From Candidatus Peregrinibacteria bacterium (GTDB lineage Bacteria > Patescibacteriota > Gracilibacteria > UM-FILTER-43-11): a stretch of 10,767 nucleotides of DNA. The notes under the pieces were generated by a model. It did no database searches. It was not told the origin of the DNA and worked only from the letters and a program-made list of their open reading frames with translations. The DNA lies in assembly GCA_030618315.1 (NCBI GenBank), contig JAUXDO010000035.1:1-10767 (forward strand). Reading direction: 5' to 3'. This document shows positions 1-7,181 of this stretch, in pieces (within the stretch, counting starts at the first letter, position 1; each line of letters opens with the position of its first letter). A program made the position numbers and the translations under genes.

Positions 1-38
1 CCTGCCTTTTTCATGATTACTACTTTTGTGAAACTCAT
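1..38 (-). CDS. Possible N-terminus of a minus-strand gene leaving the window
   Basis: Read leftward from an ATG at 38-36, an open frame runs off the left edge and encodes MSFTKVVIMKKAG. A second in-frame ATG lies at 14-12. The ATG at 38 is preceded by an AT-rich stretch with T at -1, which is the start context of nearly all other genes here. The orientation matches the neighbouring HEAT-like gene at 195-587. With only 12 codons visible no product can be named, and the frame could be open by chance. Confidence 0.3.
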   Translation of the reverse strand, partial: MSFTKVVIMKKA

Positions 39-51
39 ATTTCTATTTTAT

Positions 52-202
52 GTTGTACCAGATGAATGATTTATGTTGTACTTAATAAATGTTGTATGTT
101 GTATGTTGTAAGATTAAGGACCTATTTACAACCTAAATCCTACAACCTACGTCTTTAAACCTACAACTTAAAACTTAAAACTTACAACTTTAAATTAAAA
201 AC
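52..202. repeat. Heptad-repeat spacer with GTTGTA and TACAAC arms
   Basis: The left arm holds five copies of GTTGTA (52, 75, 91, 98, 105), the last three exactly 7 nt apart. The right arm, 126-202, is eleven consecutive heptads such as TTACAAC, CTACAAC and TTAAAAC. It contains four copies of the reverse complement TACAAC (127, 141, 162, 183). The right arm runs over the stop codon of the gene at 195-587. The two arms can pair, making a large imperfect inverted repeat between two minus-strand genes. No open frame or GC-rich terminator stem is visible. Confidence 0.8.
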
Positions 203-587
203 TATGCATCCAACTTGTAATATTGCCTTTTGTGCACCATTTGATAGCTTTCTCTACTTCTTCCTTGCATATATGCACATCTCTTTTACATGGAGTTTCT
301 GGATAGCTGTATTCAAGAAATTCATTAAGTATATGAAGAGCTCTTTCATCAGATAGCTGACCAAGCACCCAGATAGCATGGTTTTTTTGTTCATAATCGT
401 GATTCTCGGATTTTGTGATTTGAATCAATGCCTCCACACAATCTCCTTCAAAAATACCAATTGCTTCATTGCAGGCAGTTTTTACATCTGAGCGGATAGA
501 AAGCATTGAAAAAATAAACAGAAATAGTACTACAGTTAATATTGTGACTAATGTTTTTCTCATCTTTGGTTTATAAACTTTGCTCAT
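195..587 (-). CDS. Membrane-anchored HEAT-repeat-like protein, 130 aa
   Basis: Function is unknown. Residues about 11-30 form one hydrophobic segment after a basic N-terminus, consistent with a signal anchor that leaves the rest outside the membrane. Residues about 48-117 read as paired helices of a HEAT-like repeat: D-C-V-E-A-L near 49-54, then NHAIWVLGQLSDERAL at 69-84, where the W-V-L-G-x-L-x-D-x-R-A-L pattern is typical of HEAT/PBS-lyase repeats. Cysteines at 39, 50, 100, 107 and 118 could form disulfides if the domain is extracytoplasmic. The C-terminus ends in a W-C and S-W-M-H segment. The start at 587 has T at -1 like its neighbours; M9 is an alternative that would shorten the basic N-terminus. 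It is the only complete minus-strand gene here. HEAT-like proteins usually act as protein-binding scaffolds, so a partner role is inference only. Confidence 0.8.
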   Translation of the reverse strand: MSKVYKPKMRKTLVTILTVVLFLFIFSMLSIRSDVKTACNEAIGIFEGDCVEALIQITKSENHDYEQKNHAIWVLGQLSDERALHILNEFLEYSYPETPCKRDVHICKEEVEKAIKWCTKGNITSWMHSF

Positions 588-612
588 ATTTTTTCTTTAA
601 AAAAGCCAATGT

Positions 613-618
613 AGTATA
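613..618 (-). promoter_or_regulatory. Candidate -10 element for the HEAT-like gene
   Basis: On the minus strand TATACT lies about 26 nt before the start codon at 587 and would give a leader of roughly 20 nt. No convincing -35 hexamer sits 16-18 nt upstream, so this is weak. Confidence 0.3.
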
Positions 619-669
619 CATCTTTTTGTGAATATATAAAAAAATATTGAGCCTCTTGCTGTTAACCCA

Positions 670-711
670 AAAAACTGAAGGTGCGAATAATTATTCGCAC
701 CTTCAGTTTTT
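670..711. terminator. 42-bp perfect palindrome, two-way Rho-independent terminator
   Basis: Positions 670-690 and 691-711 are exact reverse complements, a 21-bp arm with centre at 690/691. The core ACTGAAGGTGCG is the GC-richer part, and each arm ends in a run of five A or T. On the plus strand the stem is followed by a T-rich tract (707-715, one C); on the minus strand by six T then GGG. Either direction fits intrinsic termination. Its place is odd, because it lies between the divergent starts at 587 and 831, not behind a gene. It could be a leader attenuator, an insulator, or the end of a small RNA. Confidence 0.85.
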
Positions 712-719
712 CTTTATAC

Positions 720-748
720 TATATAATCATTTTTCTAGGTTTTATCAA
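720..748 (-). promoter_or_regulatory. Candidate sigma70-type promoter facing the palindrome
   Basis: On the minus strand TTGATA (748-743) and TATATA (725-720) are separated by 17 nt. Transcription would start near 713 and at once enter the palindrome at 670-711, on the way to the HEAT-like gene at 587. If used, this makes the palindrome a 5' attenuator. The region is AT-rich, so chance matches are likely. A consensus TATAAT also lies on the plus strand at 722-727 without a good -35. Confidence 0.35.
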
Positions 749-779
749 GTGAAATAAGGCAAAAAGTGTGGCTCACAAT

Positions 780-808
780 TTCTTTTAATCGTCAAATCGT
801 GATACAAT
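780..808 (+). promoter_or_regulatory. Candidate extended -10 promoter for the gene at 831
   Basis: TACAAT at 803-808 is preceded by TGA, an extended -10 arrangement. A weak TTCTTT lies 17 nt upstream at 780-785. Transcription would begin near 815 and leave a leader of about 16 nt, with no Shine-Dalgarno sequence before the ATG at 831. Confidence 0.45.
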
Positions 809-830
809 TTCATAAAATGAAAATAGACAT

Positions 831-2363
831 ATGAAGTTTAGTTACACCGCTTTAAGTAGCGACAATCAAAAATTAACCGGCGTACTGGAAGCTAGTAACC
901 AAGACGCTGCACAAGAAGAACTACATAAAATGGGAGTTTCTATTATTTCTATAACTGAAATAACTGATGCTCAGTACGATGAAATCAATAAAAAAGGAAT
1001 TGCCCAAAAGGAAAAAACCGGTGTTCTGACTTATACATTTCTAGCAATTGATAAGGGTGGAAAGGAAATTAATGGAACTATTGATGCTCGAAATCCTTAT
1101 TCTGCATATAAAAGACTGATTACTGAGTATGGATTTAAAATCAACAAATTATATGTATCAACTGCAACAGATTCTGAAAGAGCTAATTCGATTAAAAAAA
1201 TAACTGAGTATGAAGCAAAAATTAAGGATGAAGGTTTTGATGTGGACGTAAATAAGTCTGCTGCCGATAATGAATTACTTGAAGTAAGTGAAAAACTTGA
1301 TCAAAAGATCATTGATGAAATCGATCAGTTTATAATAAATACAAAGAAAGTACTTACCGAGCATAAAAATAAATTCAGTCCGCCTTTCTTAAAACAGATA
1401 GAATCTACACTTGGTGAGCTTGAGAGAGTCAGGACAAGCAACAATATAAAGCACATAACGGAGACTTGTAATGAGATTTATGAATTAATCAGCAATCCAG
1501 ATAAGCTTGTTGAATCTGCCGAAGGGCAAGAAAATGTATCTTACCGGCAAATTGTAGACTCCCTTGAAGGTACCGGAATGGTGAAAAAGCAATTCAACAT
1601 ACACTCAAAGGCAGTCGGTTTATCAAAAATTAAATCAATATTTGGCAAGGTGTTTAAAAAATTAAAACTTACGGGTGAATCAAAATCGTCGATACCAGGT
1701 GGGCCTCAAAAGGAGGAATCCGGAATTAAAAAATTCTTCAGCTCTATTGCAGATAAATTCGGCTCAAAGAAAAAAGTGCCAACTTTCAAAGAAGCTCCTA
1801 AAGCCTCTAAGCCAAAGAGTATTATTGGACTTTTCTTTTCCTATTTATCTGCCCCGAATGCAATGCTTAGAAAAGCCAGAAAGCAGGAGTTAAAGAGTGC
1901 TTTTAGTAATTGGAAGGAGTCAAAAAAGAAGGTAAAAGGTGAAAAGGAAATAGTGAAAGATGAGATGAAAACAAAGGAGCCTGAAACCACCCAGCAGGAT
2001 AAAATAACCGAAGAGACCATTGAGAAAATGGAAGATGATGAGAATGCCATGCCAGCTTATCCTAAATGGAGGGCATCAGCTATTTTTTCAGAAGTGGATA
2101 GTTTTATTGGCTGGCTTCTGTTTTTCTACATTCTTTACTTCTTTCTAGTCGATTTTTCTTTTGAAAAGGATATTGGAATTCCAAGAGAATTCGTTATAAA
2201 AACTATTAAAACTCCTTTGATTTTAGATATCACAATCTTGCTACTCGTCGTTCATCTATTATTTAAGCTCAGAGGTTCGTACTTCAGAAATAATGCGGTT
2301 GGATCAGTTTTTCTCTTCTTATTCGGCTTGGGCTTCTATTCACTTATAATTTTGAATTTTTAA
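831..2363 (+). CDS. Membrane protein with two tandem GspF/PilC N-terminal-type modules
   Basis: Residues 2-45 (F-S-Y-T-A-L, N-Q-K-L-T-G-V-L-E-A, A-x-E-E-L-x-K-M-G-V) match the short segment that opens GspF/PilC, the inner-membrane platform protein of type II secretion and type IV pili. Residues about 65-108 repeat it (Y-T-F-L-A-I-D-K-G-G-K-E-I-N-G-T-I-D-A). The paired T2SSF membrane domains that normally follow are absent. Instead come a charged helical region (about 110-230), a Lys-rich linker (about 255-415) with basic amphipathic stretches such as IKSIFGKVFKKLK and IKKFFSSIADKFGSKKK, and three hydrophobic segments near 425-445, 461-481 and 489-510. The protein is therefore probably cytoplasmic and anchored at its C-terminus. 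A role beside a pilus or secretion ATPase is inference. The frame is intact over 510 codons, with no SD before the start. Confidence 0.85.
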   Translation: MKFSYTALSSDNQKLTGVLEASNQDAAQEELHKMGVSIISITEITDAQYDEINKKGIAQKEKTGVLTYTFLAIDKGGKEINGTIDARNPYSAYKRLITEYGFKINKLYVSTATDSERANSIKKITEYEAKIKDEGFDVDVNKSAADNELLEVSEKLDQKIIDEIDQFIINTKKVLTEHKNKFSPPFLKQIESTLGELERVRTSNNIKHITETCNEIYELISNPDKLVESAEGQENVSYRQIVDSLEGTGMVKKQFNIHSKAVGLSKIKSIFGKVFKKLKLTGESKSSIPGGPQKEESGIKKFFSSIADKFGSKKKVPTFKEAPKASKPKSIIGLFFSYLSAPNAMLRKARKQELKSAFSNWKESKKKVKGEKEIVKDEMKTKEPETTQQDKITEETIEKMEDDENAMPAYPKWRASAIFSEVDSFIGWLLFFYILYFFLVDFSFEKDIGIPREFVIKTIKTPLILDITILLLVVHLLFKLRGSYFRNNAVGSVFLFLFGLGFYSLIILNF

Positions 2364-2367
2364 GCTC

Positions 2368-2438
2368 AAGTGGTAAGTGCTCAAGTGGTAAATCCGCTGT
2401 GGCGGATGCCAAATGTTAAATGTTAAATGATAAATAAT
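2368..2438. repeat. Heptad-repeat spacer, AAGTGNT and AAATGNT units
   Basis: After the stop at 2363 come AAGTGGT and AAGTGCT units (2368-2391), then a GC-rich hairpin, then four exact-register heptads at 2411-2438 (AAATGTT twice, AAATGAT, AAATAAT). Positions 2368-2391 are the exact reverse complement of 8670-8693 in another spacer. A 16-bp AT palindrome follows at 2433-2448. No gene fits in this spacer. Confidence 0.8.
2392..2407. repeat. GC-rich hairpin, copy A
   Basis: ATCCGCTGTGGCGGAT folds as a 6-bp stem with a four-base TGTG loop. It stands out from the AT-rich spacer. A related hairpin sits at 3472-3487 and differs by a compensatory pair. No U-tract follows, so this is not a standard terminator. 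Confidence 0.75.
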
Positions 2439-2464
2439 ATATATTATTCTATAAAACAAAAGAT

Positions 2465-3457
2465 ATGCGTTCAAATAAAGGTGGCATTATTGCCTGGTTA
2501 ATATTTATTCTAGTAATAGTTATTGCCTTTGGAACTCTTTATTACTTTAGAAGTATCAGCCCTACAATACCAACCGATGGTACCGAGGTAAGTGAAGAAG
2601 TTATAACTCCTAAGAAGAAATTCACCACAAAGGAGATTTCTGAAGAAAAAAAGGCTGAGATTGATAGTGCGGCTTTAGAAGATGCATTAAGTACCGGAAG
2701 TATTGAAGATTGTGAAAAGATCACTTATGACGATGCTCTTAAGCAAAAATGTCTGGATAGCCTTGGATACGCAGTGATTCTTAGATCCGGCGACGAAATT
2801 CAGTGTGAAAAATTATTCGACAAAGAACTTAAACAGCAATGTTTGGATAAAATCTATTATTCGGATGCTATGGATACCATGGATACATCTTTGTGTAAGA
2901 AAATTTCAGATGAATCTCTCAAGCAGAGATGTTTAGATCAAATTCAGGTTATTATGGGTAAAAATGCTGAGTCGACTGAAGATTGTGATTCTATTTTAGA
3001 TATAGCGCTGAAACAGGAATGTCTGAATAATTATTACTATTCATCCAGTATTAAGGAATTAGATGAAGAAAGTTGTGACAATATTACAAATTCTCAATTA
3101 AGAGACCTTTGTACCACAGCTATTGCTGACAATCTAAAAGCTGACGACGTAGCAGAGAAGGAATTAGCTGTTATGCCTCAAACTACACAGGAAGTCCTTG
3201 TGACTTGTGATAATTATCAGGGTGAACAATCGCAGGAATGTAAGGACGACGCAAATTATGAGTTGGCATTCGAAGAAAAAGACATAAGTTATTGCAACAG
3301 AATATTGGATACCTCTAAGCAAAAAGAATGTATTGATAAGCAAGGAGACAGTATTAACCAATACTACTTCAGGCAAGGTACTACTTATGGTGATGCTTCT
3401 ATGTGTGAGAAAATCACAAATACTTCACTTAAAATTCTTTGTCTGGATTTAATATAA
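2465..3457 (+). CDS. Membrane-anchored protein with eight C-x11-C repeats
   Basis: The function is not recognised. Residues 8-28 form an N-terminal transmembrane segment after a basic start, which predicts a cytoplasmic N-terminus and an exported C-terminal body. From residue 83 on there are eight cysteine pairs: 83/96, 114/126, 144/156, 174/186, 204/216, 248/259, 277/289 and 314/326. The usual spacing is C-x11-C (x12 in the first, x10 in the sixth). Four successive repeats are exactly 30 residues apart. The consensus is C-E-K-I-x-D-x-x-L-K-Q-x-C-L-D-x-I, which looks like a helical hairpin closed by one disulfide. The protein ends inside the last repeat, so the array is its C-terminus. It lies between the GspF-module gene and the surface-protein gene, consistent with an envelope role. 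Similar Cys-pair repeats occur in other uncultured prokaryotes; I know of no assigned activity. Confidence 0.85.
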   Translation: MRSNKGGIIAWLIFILVIVIAFGTLYYFRSISPTIPTDGTEVSEEVITPKKKFTTKEISEEKKAEIDSAALEDALSTGSIEDCEKITYDDALKQKCLDSLGYAVILRSGDEIQCEKLFDKELKQQCLDKIYYSDAMDTMDTSLCKKISDESLKQRCLDQIQVIMGKNAESTEDCDSILDIALKQECLNNYYYSSSIKELDEESCDNITNSQLRDLCTTAIADNLKADDVAEKELAVMPQTTQEVLVTCDNYQGEQSQECKDDANYELAFEEKDISYCNRILDTSKQKECIDKQGDSINQYYFRQGTTYGDASMCEKITNTSLKILCLDLI

Positions 3458-3471
3458 TTGTCTGAACTGTG

Positions 3472-3487
3472 ATTCGCCGTGGCGAAT
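3472..3487. repeat. GC-rich hairpin, copy B
   Basis: ATTCGCCGTGGCGAAT has the same architecture as the hairpin at 2392-2407: a 6-bp stem and a four-base loop (CGTG). Relative to copy A the second-from-outside pair changes from C-G to T-A, which keeps pairing. Both copies lie shortly after a stop codon and are followed by AAATGAT-like repeats. Confidence 0.75.
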
Positions 3488-3518
3488 GATTAAATGATTA
3501 ACCATGATAATTAAACCC

Positions 3519-3560
3519 AAAACTCAAAGTTCTAAACTCAAATATAAAATTTCAATAACT
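3519..3560 (+). repeat. Six heptads ending exactly at the start codon
   Basis: Six units run without a gap from 3519 to 3560: AAAACTC, AAAGTTC, TAAACTC, AAATATA, AAATTTC, AATAACT. The next base is the A of the ATG at 3561. The tract looks like spacer, not coding sequence. This supports starting the downstream gene at 3561 and not at the in-frame ATG at 3504. Confidence 0.7.
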
Positions 3561-6500
3561 ATGAAAAATAAATTCCACATTCCAATACTTATATTAGGTT
3601 TTATGTTCCTAATACCAACCGTAAGTGCTGATACTCCGATTACGGGTACGGCGTATGGTGAGAACATTGGTTTGATTCATTTTGATTACATTACAGCTAT
3701 TAGTCCATTCGATGAATGTGCGGATATATTTGATTCATCTCCTGCTACCATAAATTGCCCTTTGCACGCTGAGTACTCAAATTACCACGTTGGACCTCGT
3801 GAAGATTTTTATTTAAGTCCGATGTCCCCATTGATTGATTATGCCAATCCCGTATATGTATCCTCATATACCGCAAAAGTCGGCGATGCCACTACATGTA
3901 CTGATGACTATTGTTTGCTTAATGGATACTTGTGGAGTGGTGAAATCGGGTGGATTGCACTTAGCGGAAATGATATACAAGCCTCATTAAACCCTGCTGA
4001 ATTTCCTGAAATCAGCTTTGCAAAAATATCTTCTACTAATGGGGTTCTTTCCGGTTTTATATGGAGTGAACAAACCGGGTGGATAAAGCTTTCATCTGAT
4101 GGCTTTATTACCGGTGTCCCTCAAAGTGCAACAAATTGGGGTGTATGGATGAATCCATTTTTAGATCCTGAACCTCCGCTAACAAGCGGTGCATGCGCCG
4201 TAATGGCTGAGATCGAATGTGATGCCGTTCCTCATATTTGTCACTGGGACTCGTCAGCATGCCAGCCTATTTCTATCGAAATCGGAAGACCATTACAGGG
4301 AAATGCATGGAGTGAGAAATTAGGGTGGATTAAATTCAATAGCGAGAGTGAATTCTTTAATGGAGTTTATACTACATGGATACCAGATGTATCCCCTCCT
4401 ATGCTTAATGTGGAAATAAACAATATTTGGTTTGCAAATGACAATGCTGAAGGACTTCTAACATGGGATAATTTTGCCTCTGATGATGAGTCCGGTATTA
4501 ATTTTGAGGAAAGTCAATTTATAATTACAACTGAAGGTACAGGCTGTGCACCAGCAATTGATGATACCGATGGAGGACCTGGTAACGACTCTATCTTATC
4601 TATTAATCCTGTTACTGATGCATTAAAAGTCGTACTTCCTTACTATGGCATTCTTGGTACAGATAGTTACTGTAAATACAAATTATCTGCTAAGTTAGTT
4701 AATGGCTCCGGTCTGACTTTGTATATTGAGGATTCTGCGAACCCTGTATTTGTACTTCCGCCTAGTTATGATACAGGTGACCCTGATAAATACATGGGGA
4801 CTCCTTTGACATTCTTTGTACGTGCGGGTGATTACGATGAGGCTCTTTCAGATATCAGCGCTTCAACTGCATCCTGCAATGATCCATCATTGGTCACAGC
4901 AATAGCCGATGGTGCTGATTGTTATGAATACCATTTTAATCCTGTCGATATTGCCGGTAACCCAATTGTGTCTGTTATGGTAAATCAACAAGGTGATGAT
5001 TTGAGTAGCGGAGACCCTGCTAACTGGATGCGTGAAACTGAAAGTAAGTTTGTGTTTGATAGTGAGATGAAGTTTGATGAAACAAAAACTCTTCCAACCG
5101 TAGAACGCATAGTTCCAATTAATTTTGGCTCAGGTGTTGTTTATCAGGCTAATCCAGCTCCAATTGAATATATAACAACTCCGCCTGAATCAGGCTCTTA
5201 TCCAGTTACAATTAAAACCTACGCTCCTACTATTGATTCAAATACTTTTGCAATCGATTCCGCAGTAATTACAATTCGTGATTCCGCAATGCCTAGCACA
5301 TCTTCTGTTATTGATACGTCTACCGATGCTGTTGACCCATATGATGAAACTTATAGCGAATTAATCACCCTTACCTATAGCCCAGCTATTTCAATAACAG
5401 CTGGTTCACTTGATACTGATGTAATTATTCCTTCTGTTGATATGGTGGCTGAATATACAATCAGCAATAATAGTCCTACTCAAAATATTTCAAAAATTGC
5501 AGTTGATAACCGTATGTTCTTTGAAAACGCACCGGAGAGTACCGGTTATGGAAAAGAAGTTTTGGATATGCGAAATATTATTGCATTAGATAATTTAAGT
5601 GAAGATTCATTCATTGGCCGTACAGATCCTATTTCCGGCCAAGTCAGATATCTTGTGATGACAGATGACAATGACCAGATTGATAATGATTTTCACAATT
5701 CCTCTACAAACTTCCACATAGCCTCTTATGATTTCATACTTCAAGTAAATCCAAGCTATGTCAATTCGTCTATCCTAGGTTCTGGACAATATAAAGTCGA
5801 TGGACATTTTGATTTAACTCAGGAAGAAAGGGATAGGCTGAATGATGAAGATCCTGAAAATGACCCTACTGTAACTCCGATATTTATTGACCGTAATGAT
5901 AGATTTACATCAGAGTATAGTATTGCCAATACCAATTCTGGCTTATATTCCTTCAGTATTACACCTAATCAATATATAGGCGTTCCTCCTACTGCTGAGG
6001 TGTTGTTTGATATTAAGCAGTATGTTGCCTATAAAACGCCGGCATATGATGGTCGCTATACTATTTATGAAGCCGTTTCATTTATCGATGATGTCGGATT
6101 CAAAAGTATTGGTGTGCAGGCCACCGGAATTGTAACAGGTGAAAATGTTTATGATAGTGTGGCTGGAAGAGATCTGGATTCTGTATCCCCTATCGATGCA
6201 AGTGAACTTAAGAAGCAGATAAGAAATAATGTAGCTGATATTACAAGGAATATGAATTTGGAAACTTGTAGTGGTGGAGATGTCACATCACTGCCGGAAG
6301 ACCCTAGTGAATGTGTAGTGGTAGATGATATTAATAATACAATTATCGCTGTATACACATCTGATGTAACCATTAATAGTAATATCACGGTACCTGAAGC
6401 AAAATCATATTCTGTCATCTTAACCGACGGTGCCAATCTTACTATCAAAGGAAATATTCTCCCTGGTAATAGCATTGCTTTTGGTATTATTACTATTGCC

Positions 6501-7079
6501 GATGATGAAGGTAACGGTGGTAATATTTATATCGATCCTGCGCCTACAAACATAAGCGCCTTGCTTTACGCGGAAGGCAGTCTGATTAGCAGAGAGGGTA
6601 CAAATGACTGTTATGGAGGTGCTTCTGCATGTGATCTGAGTAATCAATTATATTGGCAGGGAAGCATCGTATCCCGTAATACAATCGGTGGTGCACCTAG
6701 TGCTACACTTCCTCCTGGTATCAGCAGAGAGGATGATTGTGGCGAAACTGTAGACGCATATATATGTGCACAGAAATTCGATATGGATTATATTAGAAGA
6801 TTTGTTTTAAGACCTTATAAAGATGGAGAAACTACAGTTGGTCATTATGCACAAACTGATGCTATATACAGTGGAGGCAATAGCTGTGCTGGCTCTCCAC
6901 TTATCTGTACATTTAACGGTGATACTACCATGACCTCAATTGTATTTGATACAAATACTCTTATTGACCTTGAATTATCCAAATCCGACGATCCTTTCTT
7001 TATTGAGCAGGACAACAGACCTGCCCCTCCTGGATTCAGTACGAGTGCAGGGTTTAGCAGAAGTCAGATTATTCGCTAA
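3561..7079 (+). CDS. Large secreted surface protein with W-S-E-x-x-G-W-I repeats
   Basis: The protein is 1172 residues when started at 3561. That start gives a textbook signal peptide, MKNKFHIPILILGFMF then L-I-P-T-V-S-A with cleavage before D24. An in-frame ATG at 3504 would add 19 residues encoded by spacer repeats and spoil it. Four copies of G-x-x-W-S-E-x-x-G-W-I-x-L/F occur near residues 29-41 (degenerate), 122-134, 165-177 and 247-259. The middle, about 280-880, is Ser/Thr/Asp-rich and beta-like, suggesting Ig-type folds. From about 887 to 1110 the pattern (I-T-V, L-T-I-K-G-N-I, N-I-Y-I-D, then N-T-I-G-G-A) resembles a beta-helix. There is no lipobox cysteine, LPxTG motif or C-terminal membrane segment, so the means of attachment is unclear. 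I recognise the repeat as common in Patescibacteria surface proteins. A role in the cell surface or adhesion is inference. Confidence 0.88.
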   Translation: MKNKFHIPILILGFMFLIPTVSADTPITGTAYGENIGLIHFDYITAISPFDECADIFDSSPATINCPLHAEYSNYHVGPREDFYLSPMSPLIDYANPVYVSSYTAKVGDATTCTDDYCLLNGYLWSGEIGWIALSGNDIQASLNPAEFPEISFAKISSTNGVLSGFIWSEQTGWIKLSSDGFITGVPQSATNWGVWMNPFLDPEPPLTSGACAVMAEIECDAVPHICHWDSSACQPISIEIGRPLQGNAWSEKLGWIKFNSESEFFNGVYTTWIPDVSPPMLNVEINNIWFANDNAEGLLTWDNFASDDESGINFEESQFIITTEGTGCAPAIDDTDGGPGNDSILSINPVTDALKVVLPYYGILGTDSYCKYKLSAKLVNGSGLTLYIEDSANPVFVLPPSYDTGDPDKYMGTPLTFFVRAGDYDEALSDISASTASCNDPSLVTAIADGADCYEYHFNPVDIAGNPIVSVMVNQQGDDLSSGDPANWMRETESKFVFDSEMKFDETKTLPTVERIVPINFGSGVVYQANPAPIEYITTPPESGSYPVTIKTYAPTIDSNTFAIDSAVITIRDSAMPSTSSVIDTSTDAVDPYDETYSELITLTYSPAISITAGSLDTDVIIPSVDMVAEYTISNNSPTQNISKIAVDNRMFFENAPESTGYGKEVLDMRNIIALDNLSEDSFIGRTDPISGQVRYLVMTDDNDQIDNDFHNSSTNFHIASYDFILQVNPSYVNSSILGSGQYKVDGHFDLTQEERDRLNDEDPENDPTVTPIFIDRNDRFTSEYSIANTNSGLYSFSITPNQYIGVPPTAEVLFDIKQYVAYKTPAYDGRYTIYEAVSFIDDVGFKSIGVQATGIVTGENVYDSVAGRDLDSVSPIDASELKKQIRNNVADITRNMNLETCSGGDVTSLPEDPSECVVVDDINNTIIAVYTSDVTINSNITVPEAKSYSVILTDGANLTIKGNILPGNSIAFGIITIADDEGNGGNIYIDPAPTNISALLYAEGSLISREGTNDCYGGASACDLSNQLYWQGSIVSRNTIGGAPSATLPPGISREDDCGETVDAYICAQKFDMDYIRRFVLRPYKDGETTVGHYAQTDAIYSGGNSCAGSPLICTFNGDTTMTSIVFDTNTLIDLELSKSDDPFFIEQDNRPAPPGFSTSAGFSRSQIIR

Positions 7080-7083
7080 CAAA

Positions 7084-7175
7084 GTGGGACTTTTAGGATT
7101 ATTAAGACTTGTAAGACTATTGCGATAATACAAGTCCTACAAATCCCACAAATCCTACAAGTCCTACAAATCCCA
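7084..7175. repeat. Nonamer-repeat spacer with inverted left arm
   Basis: Positions 7131-7175 are five consecutive 9-nt units, CAAGTCCTA, CAAATCCCA, CAAATCCTA, CAAGTCCTA and CAAATCCCA. The left arm 7084-7113 matches the reverse complement of 7129-7158 at 23 of 30 positions, including a perfect 8-bp stem, GACTTGTA (7106-7113) with TACAAGTC (7129-7136). The spacer after the surface-protein gene is thus one imperfect hairpin made of repeats. No U-tract follows. Confidence 0.8.
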
Positions 7176-7181
7176 CCTATT

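Noticed and set aside
2392..2407. Rho-independent terminator after the GspF-module gene
   Set aside because: The stem is GC-rich but short and no T-run follows on either strand.
3504..3560. In-frame ATG at 3504 as the start of the surface protein
   Set aside because: The extra 19 codons are made of heptad spacer repeats and would place a polar extension before a clean signal peptide. The ATG at 3561 has the usual T at -1.
6149..6647. Minus-strand open frames inside the surface-protein gene
   Set aside because: They lie fully within a well-supported long gene with signal peptide and repeats, and their translations show no recognisable family.
6940..7128. Short plus-strand frame overlapping the end of the surface-protein gene
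   Set aside because: It spans the stop and the nonamer spacer and encodes Leu/Arg-rich low complexity, a shadow of the gene and the repeats.
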